Positions 54,090 through 64,000 of a stretch of DNA of 64,000 nt are shown here, piece by piece. A program made the translations under genes and the position numbers. Position 1 is the stretch's first letter, and each line of letters starts with the position of its first letter. Source of the stretch: Pseudisothecium myosuroides (lineage: Eukaryota; Streptophyta; Bryopsida; Hypnales; Lembophyllaceae); the NCBI GenBank assembly GCA_951799445.1, contig OX637294.1:22593452-22657451 (forward strand), in the 5' to 3' direction. The notes under the pieces are model-generated. The model did not search any database. It saw nothing but the letters and a program-made list of their open reading frames with translations, and was not told where the DNA came from.

Positions 54090-55104
54090 CACTACAAGAA
54101 AAGGGGTTCCTAACCAACAGAGGATGAACTGGTTTCTATTGATTGTAAAAAAAATGGAATTTTATGTACGCATTGATCTAGCCACTGCATTTTTTGACAA
54201 ACATTGCAATCAACACAATTATGTTGACTTTGACCAAAAACAAAATTTGCTTAGTTGATTCGGCAATCTGTTGAACATCCTCAAAGTAGAATTTTAAACC
54301 TCATTTTGGCATAGTAGAATACCTTTTTTCTTAAAACTTTGAACTTAAAAAAGATGATTAAGCAAAGAAAAATTTCATCTCCAAAAGTCCGTTTGACATT
54401 TCAAGCCTCCAATCAAAAGTTATGGACAAATTTTAGAGAGGAGTTGGAAGAGACATTTTCTTTGACAATTTCAAACTTCCTCTATGAAATTTGTCCATAA
54501 CTTTTGATTGAAGGCTTGAAATGTCAAACGGATTTTTGGAGATGAAATTTGGTTTGATTTTACACCTCTTTGTAGTCTAATTTTTTGAAAAATGTTATTC
54601 TACTATGCCAAAATGAAGTTTTAAAATCTACTTTCATCACAATTCTTACTTTTGCATTTAAACTATGACTGCGGTTGAGCTCCTAATCATCCTAATTTAC
54701 ATATTCCATATGGTTTGTTCTACCTCCTACTTTCCATTTGTATAAAGATCTTGTCTTTTCATCTTTATATCATTGAGACAATTGGCACTTAAAGGTCAAT
54801 TGCCAAATATATTGAATTCCTTTTATTATAGTGTTGAATTTTTTGAAATTAAATTTTAATTAAAATTTTAAATTAAAATTTATAGTCCTACCCATGTGGC
54901 GGATCTGTTGACGTGGCAACCATGCCTATGTGGCAGTCTACATGTTGGATTTTTTTAATACTAATAATTTGACCAAATCAAGAAATAAAATCATCATAAT
55001 TGTGGTGATTATTGTCCAAATTAAGATGTCCTAACCAACTGTCCTAACCAACATATATGATATAATTTTTACATTGGTTTGGATGCTATTCTTTTGTTGT
55101 AGTG
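54090..55104. mobile_element. CACTA-like non-autonomous element
   Basis: 1,015 bp with left end CACTACAAGAAAAG and right end the inverse of CACTACAACAAAAG. The CACTACAA start is typical of CACTA (CMC) elements. I do not see the expected 3-bp target duplication, so either the flanks have mutated or the pairing is wrong. It contains the foldback at 54281-54636. No transposase. Confidence 0.5.
54281..54636. repeat. Foldback hairpin, second copy, inside CACTA-like element
   Basis: Arms of about 175 bases pair around a centre near 54458. Shared blocks with 50743-51366 include AAGTAGAATTTTA, CAAGCCTCCAATCA and CATTTTCTTTGACA. The region matching the other copy continues on the right to about 54775, but not on the left, so this copy is truncated. 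Confidence 0.8.
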
Positions 55105-55464
55105 TTGATTGTCCCTAAAGAGTCTTTAGGCTACCATCAAACCAACAAAAAGTGTAACCAATGAATGATCATCTAACTCACCTAAAGCGTTCACAATATT
55201 TTCTATCATGGCCACAACATGAAGGCCTAAAAAAATCACTATGAATTTACACTCAAAAGGTGGAAGTTCCTATTGTAGTCATTAATGACTTCATCATTGT
55301 CATCCAAGACATCGATTGTAGCTACTAACTCAACCTAATGGAGCCCAAATCTCATGTATTGAATTTTTTTTGTCATGGATTGATACAAGACTATAATGGG
55401 TCATTCCCTAAGTTTTTGTCATGGGTGGCTTGCTCGTCATAGGGTGGTTTACCTTGCCACATGG
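55105..55464. other. Short spacer, nothing recognised
   Basis: AT-rich DNA between the CACTA-like element and the solo LTR. Confidence 0.4.
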
Positions 55465-55469
55465 GCATC

Positions 55470-56245
55470 TGTTACGGACCTCTTACAATCCGCAACTTCA
55501 AATAGCAATGGAAGGCAATAAAAACACAAATAGATTTATTAACAACAACAAGAGCTCAAACCACCCGACCATAGAGAGAGATCAATCTCCAAAGAGAAGA
55601 GAGCCTCTTCACCCCCGAGCTCTATCTTATATATCAATCGAAGACTATTAGTCCTTCAGATAGACTAGGTCTTCTTTTCTATCTTTAGCTTTCTATCCTT
55701 GGTTCTATCTAGAACCATCCGCTAAAGTAAAAGTCTTAGTCATACTTAGAAGTATTCTAAGTATCAATTCCTATCTCATCTAATCTTCATCTTCCACTTG
55801 AAGTTGTCTAACTCCAAGTTCCAGTACGCTTGTCATCCAATTGGAGTTGCCTAACTCCAATGCACAAATCCATCATCGGGAGATATCTATCTCCAATCAA
55901 TTTCTGCTCATCCACTAATTCACATTACATCATGAATTAGTTATCCATCAATGCATTGATCCATCCCTGGTCATCCTGACTAGTCATCATTTATCCATCC
56001 CTAGTCATCCTAACTAGTCATCATTTATCCATCCCTAGTCATCATTTATCCATCCCTAGTCATCATTTATCCATCCCTAGTCATCATTTATCCATCCCTG
56101 GTCATCCTGACCAGTCATCATTTATCTATCCCTGGTCATTATGACCAATCATCATTCATCCATCCCTGGTCATGACACAGTCATCATCAATTCTTTCATC
56201 TATCAATGCATTCATCCATCAGAGATTGTCACAAGGGTCATGACA
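55470..56245. mobile_element. Solo LTR with 5-bp target duplication
   Basis: 776 bp starting TGTTACGG and ending CATGACA (5'-TG...CA-3', inverted TGT/ACA), flanked by the exact direct repeat GCATC at 55465-55469 and 56246-56250. A TATA-like TCTTATATATC near 55625 and an AATAAA near 55518 are present. No internal domain or second LTR lies beside it, so it was left by recombination between two LTRs. The superfamily (Copia or Gypsy) cannot be told. Confidence 0.85.
55965..56175. repeat. Tandem repeats inside the solo LTR
   Basis: Units such as CATTTATCCATCCCTAGTCAT (about 23 bp) and a longer form with CATCCTGACCAGT (about 34 bp) alternate for roughly nine copies. Confidence 0.9.
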
Positions 56246-56250
56246 GCATC

Positions 56251-57110
56251 CATGGAATTGGAAGCAAGTAAATTTTTATTACTATTTTAGATGCCCTATT
56301 TTTCCCATTGAATTTAGTTGTATGTTGATTGGAAGTGGAAGCAAGAAGCATGAGCTACAATGTTGAATTATGACTAGAGGAGGTTGTCTAAATAACCACA
56401 CTAGATAGAAGATTGCACATACAATATGAGAGCAAAGAAAAATAAGAATGTTCAATATTTCAAATAAGAAGGCCCTTAGGCCTAGACCTTGTGAAAAGGT
56501 AAGAACAACTAATTGCAACCTCCATCTTATTGCACCACTATATGGATCCCCTCTAAATTTTAGAATACCGGTATCTAAATCTAAGATTGTCATTATTGTC
56601 TTGAGAAAGTTGTGCAACATCATTCAGAGAAGAATGACATCTCTAGATTTAGGTTGTGAAATGAAGATGGTTATACATTGTAATGCAATAAGGTACGAAT
56701 CACAATTATGTGTAGTTACATAATAAGGCGATTGAGTTTTTAAAACTTAAAATTACAATTCTCTTCCTTCAAAACTCTATCCTTTCCAAGAAATGATTAA
56801 ATTTTCTATAGATGCTTTGCAATTTGCAAGGTTGTAATTAAATCGGGTATAATATGAATATTCTTTCTCCAAAGCACAATGTTCGACGTTTAGCTATACA
56901 ATGTCTAGAAGAAGAGAATCCAGAATACTTTTTTGATTTCTAATAACAAGATTCAACCAAAAAGATTAAGAAATTTAATAATACCTCGAACATTGCTCAA
57001 TAGCTTATTTGGATGGAATTAAGTGTAGATGTGTAGTTATCTTACCTTATCTTAAATTAGATGCCGGTCTTTTCAAGGCAAATTATAACCCTTGAAGGAT
57101 GAAGGGTAAT
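56251..57110. other. Intergenic, no gene recognised
   Basis: The minus frame 56282-56623 and the plus frame 56448-56723 overlap each other and show no motif. One unit like the RBOH-intron repeat occurs at about 56640-56670. Confidence 0.4.
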
Positions 57111-57532
57111 AGGCTCAACTTCAAACTTAAATGTTTATTTTTAGGAAACTTTCAAAAGTTTCTAGTGCAATAGAAACTGAACATTAGATCTTCATTTTGT
57201 TAGTTTTGCTGAAAAGTAAACATCTTTTTGAATGTCAAAATGAAGTATTAAGGAAACAAGTTCAAAGTCCTTAAATATAACTAGTGTACCCTGTGCCATT
57301 GCCACAACCAAAATAGAAGTAAAAATATTTTTTTGATTTTTTAATAGTAGTTAACACTTTGAAATTCAATATCTTTTATGCATGAAGGATTGCAAGGGCT
57401 TTGTTGCAATGCAAGAGGTTGCGTTCTTGATACAATTAGAAAGCATTATGCACAAAAGAATGCTAGGGCTTTGTTTGATGGCATTTTCACATGCCATGTG
57501 AAAGTTGCACTTTTTCCAAAATAAAAGATACT

Positions 57533-58107
57533 TTAACCCCTTAAGGACCATGAGTGCAGATTTTGAACAATGAATAAACGGAAACACGTGCCAAACTCAC
57601 CAAAATGCGTTTTTTCATCCGTCAATTTTTTTAAAGATTCTTATATTAGTTCTTTAATATTTGTACGGTTTAGATTATGAAGATTTTGTTTTGCAAATAT
57701 TCTATAATTCAAAAGGTATCGGGAGGTCTAGCCTCAAAAAGCAACTTTTTCAGTTCAAAAAATGACCCTTCAAAAATGACATGAACCAAAAAATCAAATA
57801 AAAATCTTCAAAAATTACTATAATTAGAACTCAGTATTTAAACTTATAGGAAAAAAAAACTTTAAAAAATTATAAATATTCAATCTACAATTGATTTTAG
57901 AAGGAATTTCCAATTTCTGGCTTCAAAATTTACTGAAAAATATTGGTATGCATTTTTGTTGATCTAATCGTATGGATGTGATCTATAAATAACATTTTAC
58001 AACTACTGTTTGAGAGTAATCATTAAAATATTCTTCTAAGTTGTATTTTATAATAGATCTTCACAATTTTGGAAATTTGGACACCCCTCCTGTACTTTAG
58101 GGGTAAA
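57533..58107. mobile_element. TTAA-type element in left arm of the inverted repeat (575 bp)
   Basis: Left TTAA 57533-57536 followed by CCCCTTAAGGACCATGAG; right end TACTTTAGGGG followed by a mutated TAAA. The interior does not resemble the element in the right arm. Confidence 0.65.
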
Positions 58108-60380
58108 TTCAACTTTCTAATTCGCAAAAACTTAGAAATTCAATAACTTTCACATTATAGGTTCAAATGCTAGGAAATAAAGTTTGTGCTCTCCTCCTTG
58201 CGGAGAATTTTCCAATAGTATTAAGAATGCGGTCGGAAGATTCATAGTTTCTTAGCTCTCAACGTATCAAATGAACAAAACAAAACAAACAACCTAATTT
58301 AAAGATAAAAACAAGGATTTATCTTATTAGAATTTGCTAGGACTTGTGATAGTGCATTGGTCGTGCAGTCATTCTCTTAATGATTGTGACGGTTCCTTCA
58401 AAGTCATTCAGCAATTATAATGACAAACATGGGTGACTTCGATGTTATTGCAGTTTAGTTGTTTCAAAGTCATTCTTTGTAGATCATTGCATTACAAACA
58501 ACGGAGATAGTAGTGCTATAGGACACTACTAGAGGTAATGCACAACATGAATAGCCAAAGATTACTTCCCTTAAAATTATAGCATATTGTAGGTTGAAAT
58601 GCAACTAAGACGGCAATTCTAAGGACAAAGACAACTACAATACACAACGGATTTTGTTAATCATTAGCACATACTAGCAAATGGTCTTGAGCACCTAATT
58701 CTATGGCACCAACCAGATGGACAGATGAGGTGGACGGATCAAATTGCTTCTTTCTTGAGCAGCTCAAATGAACAGGTGAAATTGTAGCTAAGCAACAAAT
58801 TGACAACTTAGACTTTAGGTCAGTCGCCACATTTTAGGTCTATTCTTTTTCTACTTTTGTGGCGGCTAACATGTGTTATGTTGTAATTGCATCTCATTTA
58901 TTAGTTATTTAATTATTAGTCATTCATTGGTAATTGATTAGTGCAAACACACTACGCCCACATTCACCTTGGAGTGCTCTTCAAGGGGGAACAAAACAAT
59001 TCAACGCTTCAATTGAGAACAATTCAGCTTTATTCAATTGCAAAATAGTAGCAAATGTAGTTGCTAAAACTTACCCATACCAAGGAGTCTCTTTTCCACC
59101 TTCACTTGGTCTTCCATTTGATCACAAAGAAGTGCCTTTAATGTAGACTCTATGTTGCTTGACATGGATCTCACTTCCTTCAAGGGGTCAATGCTGACTT
59201 TTGTATAAAATGCTATGGCGTGCTATGCTGTACAATGCTATGGCGTGCTATGCTATACAGCATAGCACGCCATAGCATTTTATACAAAAGTCAGCATTGA
59301 CCCCTTGAAGGAAGTGAGATCCATGTCAAGCAACATAGAGTCTACATTAAAGGCACTTCTTTGTGATCAAATGGAAGACCAAGTGAAGGTGGAAAAGAGA
59401 CTCCTTGGTATGGGTAAGTTTTAGCAACTACATTTGCTACTATTTTGCAATTGAATAAAGCTGAATTGTTCTCAATTGAAGCGTTGAATTGTTTTGTTCC
59501 CCCTTGAAGAGCACTCCAAGGTGAATGTGGGCGTAGTGTGTTTGCACTAATCAATTACCAATGAATGACTAATAATTAAATAACTAATAAATGAGATGCA
59601 ATTACAACATAACACATGTTAGCCGCCACAAAAGTAGAAAAAGAATAGACCTAAAATGTGGCGACTGACCTAAAGTCTAAGTTGTCAATTTGTTGCTTAG
59701 CTACAATTTCACCTGTTCATTTGAGCTGCTCAAGAAAGAAGCAATTTGATCCGTCCACCTCATCTGTCCATCTGGTTGGTGCCATAGAATTAGGTGCTCA
59801 AGACCATTTGCTAGTATGTGCTAATGATTAACAAAATCCGTTGTGTATTGTAGTTGTCTTTGTCCTTAGAATTGCCGTCTTAGTTGCATTTCAACCTACA
59901 ATATGCTATAATTTTAAGGGAAGTAATCTTTGGCTATTCATGTTGTGCATTACCTCTAGTAGTGTCCTATAGCACTACTATCTCCGTTGTTTGTAATGCA
60001 ATGATCTACAAAGAATGACTTTGAAACAACTAAACTGCAATAACATCGAAGTCACCCATGTTTGTCATTATAATTGCTGAATGACTTTGAAGGAACCGTC
60101 ACAATCATTAAGAGAATGACTGCACGACCAATGCACTATCACAAGTCCTAGCAAATTCTAATAAGATAAATCCTTGTTTTTATCTTTAAATTAGGTTGTT
60201 TGTTTTGTTTTGTTCATTTGATACGTTGAGAGCTAAGAAACTATGAATCTTCCGACCGCATTCTTAATACTATTGGAAAATTCTCCGCAAGGAGGAGAGC
60301 ACAAACTTTATTTCCTAGCATTTGAACCTATAATGTGAAAGTTATTGAATTTCTAAGTTTTTGCGAATTAGAAAGTTAAA
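58108..60380. repeat. Near-perfect palindrome, 1,125-bp arms, 23-bp spacer
   Basis: The left arm 58108-59232 and right arm 59256-60380 read as exact reverse complements wherever I compared them, which covers most of their length. Identical 70-codon frames at 58934-59146 (+) and 59342-59554 (-) are one consequence. The centre holds tandem copies of a unit with GCTATGGCGTGCTATGC. No coding evidence beyond the shadow frames. Confidence 0.93.
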
Positions 60381-60381
60381 T

Positions 60382-61308
60382 TTAACCCCTAAAGGCCCAA
60401 AGTCCCCTCAGGGGACACTTGGGATTTTGGGTAGGCTCGTGTGACTTGAAATTTTGAGCTGATTTTTTTGAAACTTTTTTTGAAGATAGGAAATTACACT
60501 AGCTTTCTAAAAATATAATTTTTTTTCAATCGGTGCCCGGGAGCAAAAGTTTTGCCATCCAAAGTCAAAAAAGCAGTTCGCCGGGCAGAAAAAAAAAAAA
60601 CAGAAAAAAATGATTTAAAAAAAAAAAAAATTTCCTCAAAGATTATGTTTTTGTCTACATCTGAAGCTTTAATTCATTCTATTTGGACTAAAAATGAGAA
60701 AGTTATGGACAATCTTGTTTTTCGGGCAATCTAAGTGTCTTCTTCAAAAAACAACTTATAAAATTCATTTTTGAATGCAATTTTCATTTTTTTTTAATTT
60801 TATCTTTTTGACAAGGTTAAGTTTGTTTTCAAGAACACTCCCACTGTTGGGATTATGGTGTTTTAATTGCATCTAAGAGCTATTAAAGATTTAGTGTTTT
60901 GTTCAATTTTGGACCTACTCCTACTTAACAAATTTTTTATATGTGAAAATCAAGTTTTAACATTCTGAAATTTTTTTTCCCAACTCTCAACTCAAATGTT
61001 CAACATTAAAAAATTTAACTTTATGGTGTGTAGTGCAAAAAAATTCCACAAATGGCGGTCAAAGTCATCTGAAATTGCAAACCAGAGTTCAAAAAAACTT
61101 AATTTTCCAACTTCAATTGCTAATATCTTCCAATCCGTACGGTCAAACTTCATGAAATTTTTACCACATGATCTGAGACAAGTGAAGTACAAGATCTTAC
61201 GGTTAGATTCTCAAAAAAATGTTTTTTTGTTTCTTGAGTGATCGCAGCAGAAATGGCAGTTTTCAGTGGTTTCGGAGCGAGAAAATGCCTTGGGCCTGTA
61301 TGGGTTAA
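60382..61308 (+). mobile_element. TTAA-flanked element, subfamily B, in right arm (927 bp)
   Basis: TTAA at 60382-60385 and 61305-61308; ends CCCCTAAAGGCCCAAAG and inverse CCCATACAGGCCCAAGG. It is the inverse-orientation relative of 13072-13992 (shared GGGGACACTTGGG, CGGTGCCCGGGAGCAAAAG and others). No transposase. Confidence 0.75.
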
Positions 61309-61770
61309 GTATCTTTTATTTTGGAAAAAGTGCAACATTCACATGGCATGTGAAAATGCCATCAAACAAAGCCCTAGCATTCCTTTGTGCATAATGCTTT
61401 CTAATTGTATCAAGAACGCAACCTCTTGCATTGCAACAAAGCCCTTGCACTCCTTCAAATTCATGCATAAAAGATATTGAATTTCTAAGTGTTAACTACT
61501 ACTCCGTATTAAAAAATAAAAAAAAAATTATTACTTTTATTTTGGTATTGGCAATGGCACAGGGGCACACTAGTTATATTTAAGGACTTTGAACTTGTTT
61601 CCTTAATAATTCATATTGACATTCAAAAAGATGTTTACTTTTCAGCAAAACTAACAAAATGAAGATCTAATGTTCAGTTTCTATTGCACTAGAAACTTTT
61701 GAAAGTTTCTTAAAAATAAACATGTAAGTTTGAAATTGAGCCTAAAGAGGGAAAATACTCTGCAGTCAAC

Positions 61771-61800
61771 TTAACCCTTCACCGCCCCAACCCAATCAGC
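61771..61800 (+). repeat. Lone left end of a TTAA-type element
   Basis: TTAACCCTTCACCGCCCCAA matches the left terminus at 48299. No right terminus is visible in the remaining 2.2 kb, so the element is truncated or ends beyond the window. Confidence 0.4.
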
Positions 61801-63668
61801 GTGACGAACACGTTTTCGGGGCCAGGTGTGGAATAATTGACTTAGTTCGAAATGACCTCAATTGTAGCCAGATTCACCGCTGATTTTCGAAAAAGTTTTC
61901 ATTGTGATTCGGCAGGTTTAGTCCGATTGAAAAATCACGCATCACAGTGTGACATCATAAGGTTTGAAAGTCCCCTCTTTTTCGGGAAACAGTGCTGCAT
62001 TTCCTCTTTCTCGACATTTGTGGGGCCGTTCCATGCAGTTGCGATCACAGATCAGGGTCCCACGCCAAATTGCAAGGTAAGACAACTTCGATCAAAGGAG
62101 GAAAGTGCAGGCGACACGGGGTGCGAGACAACAAGGTGACCGGTGATGACGAAATGTAAACGGCTGATAATCGGTCAGCAGAGCATGTGTTCTAATTACT
62201 GTGGGTTCAGTTCACTGCAGACAGACTTTCGGAGCATACAACAAATTCTTGACGGTTTCTCAAGAAACCAATTCCTTGTATGGGCGAGCAAAGTGCAGCG
62301 TCCAAGAATATGCAGTTACTGTTGGTCTCGGATCTTTTTGAATCCGGCAGTGAACTTGAGAGTGGCAACCCGCCATCTCCAAAAAAGAAAAAAAGAACAA
62401 GCTGGGAGCCAATTGGAAGGGGTTCGAAATTGCAGCTCATTGCTGACTCGCTCTGCTCCTGGGGCTACTCGTATCTTGCCAAAGATTATTGATAGACTCT
62501 TGATTGTGCTTGGAAATTCCCGATGGAGTCTGACCATGGTGGTGAATTAAGCTGGAAGCTGCCATGGTCACTATTGGAGTTGTTGCTGCTCATTGACCGG
62601 TTGCGGTGCAGGACGTTCTGCTCGAGTACTTGCTGAAGTGCTTGCCCTAAAGATGCAACCGACGATTGTTGCTCAAATTTCGAAAATTGCATTTTCTTGA
62701 GGAGGCTCCAAATCGGAACTTTGTAGCCCCATTAGCTGTCTCTCGACCTACAGACACAAGACCAAAGGAGGTGAATGCCTGTCCTCTTTTACTAATCTAT
62801 TCTGATAAATCATTTATGACCAATTTTGGGCGCTCCCACCCTGCATAGTCGAGGTCCAGATGCAGTGGCCACGAACGTGTTCTAAATAGTCTGAAGCGAT
62901 CCAAAGCCAACAGTTTGTGACCGTCTGTTTCCGGTGTGTATTTGGACAGGCATGCCCAACTGCCATGTCCAATATTCGACAGGCTGAAAACAAATGCCAC
63001 GTGCATTCTGTGCAGGCAATGAGGGCCCCATCCGAACTGACCTCCATATCGGCCTTTCTCAACTCTCCATTTCGGCCTTTTACTTTAGATTGATCAACTG
63101 TATCTACTCGCGAAGAAGCAACTTTCTAAATGCAAAGGGGACAGATTCAACAGCTGGTCACCGACACGATGCAATCGAATGAATTTTCTTCCAATCGATT
63201 ACTGAAGGAGCTTCAGAACTATTGCTTTTCATTACTGAAGTGTAAGAATCAATCTATGTGAGATTAAATGACGGCAACCACCACGGCTGTTCTAAGCCCA
63301 AATAAGACTTCCTCCTGCTGCCATAACATTCTTTAGCCGATATGAGAAATTCACCCCTTCCGCAGCGTAGATGGCAACAGTAAACTAAGACTAAAAAATC
63401 TCACATTCACATTAGCATTGCGCCAGGTCAAATGGCCCGTTCCTATTTTCTTCCCGTAGCTGAGATTTTGGCACCACGGACCTGAGTTGAGCTCAAGATT
63501 TGTGCACAAAGGGAACCTAAACGTATTACCTAATGTTGGCGAGGCAGCTCCTCAAGAATCCAAAACCCGAAACCTGAGGTGCACAACATCTTGAGATCGG
63601 ACCTGGAAATGAAATCCGTCGTCTCTCCCTTCACATCAGCAGAATTGCAGTAGGAAGATGATGCAAAC
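61801..63668. other. GC-richer, possibly genic region with unresolved frames
   Basis: Base composition rises to that of the gene islands. Several open frames of 60-135 codons overlap on both strands, but I could not join them into a gene. The part nearest 63668 is likely the 3' UTR of the minus-strand gene at the edge. Confidence 0.4.
62486..62692 (-). CDS. Possible coding exon, unknown
   Basis: A 68-codon minus-strand frame has protein-like composition: an amphipathic SLGQALQQVLEQ helix followed by a Ser/Asn-rich stretch with SSNNSNSDHGSF. It could be a small protein or an exon of a gene whose other exons I cannot place. No family recognised. Confidence 0.25.
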   Translation of the reverse strand: MQFSKFEQQSSVASLGQALQQVLEQNVLHRNRSMSSNNSNSDHGSFQLNSPPWSDSIGNFQAQSRVYQ

Positions 63669-63998
63669 TCAGCTAACTTCTCTACTTGTTCGACTTCCGA
63701 AAAGAACGCTTTCGTCCTCTTGCGGCAGAAGCCTCGCATCACCCGGGGCTGCGCCACAAACTTCCAGGCCTAGTAATCTAAGTATCCTCCTGGCTTTTCT
63801 CTCGGCCCCAACGGAAGCAAGACACTGCAACAATTCCATCACTAATCTATTATTATCATCCGAGACTTTTGTACATAGGAATTGCTCGGCATCTATCATA
63901 GGCAACTGTTCCAGCGCGTTTCCAACAATGGAAGACCACTCTGGTGTATCGAGAGCCACACCCTGGTCCAGGATCACGTCGAGGTAGTTGCGGACCAG
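63669..63998 (-). CDS. 3' end of an unidentified minus-strand gene
   Basis: The minus strand is open from the window edge to a TGA at 63669-63671, giving 109 residues in the frame read as LVRNYLDVILDQG... It is acidic and helix-rich, with ALEQLPMIDAEQFLCTKV and LVMELLQCLASVGAERKA followed by RRILRLLGLEV, then a polar tail. The periodic leucines suggest an all-helical repeat or scaffold domain. I do not recognise the family. The opposite strand is also open over the same span, but its product is Ser/Leu-rich and looks like a shadow. An alternative splice into the next frame (63530-63757) cannot be excluded. Confidence 0.5.
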   Translation of the reverse strand: MVRNYLDVILDQGVALDTPEWSSIVGNALEQLPMIDAEQFLCTKVSDDNNRLVMELLQCLASVGAERKARRILRLLGLEVCGAAPGDARLLPQEDESVLFGSRTSREVS

Positions 63999-64000
63999 GG

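Larger units (their letters stand above)
57111..61743. repeat. Long inverted repeat (outer arms)
   Basis: The left arm from AGGCTCAACTTCAAACTTA and the right arm ending AGTTTGAAATTGAGCCT are reverse complements. Outer parts (57111-57532 and 61309-61743) agree at about 90-95% by eye, the inner parts almost perfectly. Each arm is split by a TTAA element (57533-58107 left, 60382-61308 right). Confidence 0.9.

Noticed and set aside
54090..55104. Confident assignment to the CACTA superfamily
   Set aside because: Terminal sequences fit, but the expected 3-bp target duplication is absent, so it is kept only as CACTA-like.
55965..56175. CRISPR-like array of regular repeats
   Set aside because: Units are contiguous without unique spacers, and the host is a plant. 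It is a mini-satellite in an LTR.
58934..59554. Two identical 70-codon frames, one on each strand, as duplicated genes
   Set aside because: They are the same arm sequence of the palindrome read twice. No homology, splice sites or codon bias support a protein.

Overview
This window reads as nuclear DNA of a land plant. It carries a plant-type respiratory burst oxidase, a plastid-targeted UMP kinase, several other intron-split plant genes with GT-AG introns, and telo-box motifs (AAACCCTAA) near gene starts. The spaces between genes are AT-rich and packed with small non-autonomous transposons. Introns are short to medium, which fits a moderately compact genome, possibly a non-seed plant; I cannot name a species and hold that only weakly.

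Layout. The window opens inside a RBOH NADPH oxidase gene (+, 2-3514). About 17 kb of gene-poor DNA follows (3.5-20.4 kb), with four or five TTAA-flanked elements, two pogo-like MITEs, one Mutator-type MITE and a TA-flanked MITE. A small 98-residue plant protein gene (-, 20373-21253) and a seven-exon plastid UMP kinase gene (-, 24037-29180) come next. After another transposon block (30.9-34.1 kb) there is a gene island: a protein with five copies of a short helical motif (+, 35742-38709), a probable mitochondrial basic protein (+, 39943-41196) and a predicted plastid membrane/coiled-coil protein (-, 41775-45562). From 46 to 61.7 kb I see no genes, only repeats: TTAA elements, a (TA)n tract, two related foldback hairpins, a CACTA-like element, a solo LTR and a giant palindrome. 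The last 2.2 kb looks genic again and holds the 3' end of a minus-strand gene that leaves the window.

Two signals dominate. First, at least a dozen elements have the form TTAA-CCC...GGG-TTAA and share short terminal inverted repeats in several subfamilies. That structure is piggyBac-like, and no transposase is present here. Second, 58108-60380 is a near-perfect palindrome (two 1,125-bp arms, 23-bp spacer) inside a wider, more diverged inverted repeat (57111-61743). The two arms carry different TTAA elements at the same TTAA site.

The genes do not form an obvious pathway. Two products are predicted to act in plastids, one in mitochondria and one at the plasma membrane, as is usual for neighbouring plant genes. 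Exon joins were made by hand from reading frame, splice consensus and family similarity. No alignment or transcript data were available.
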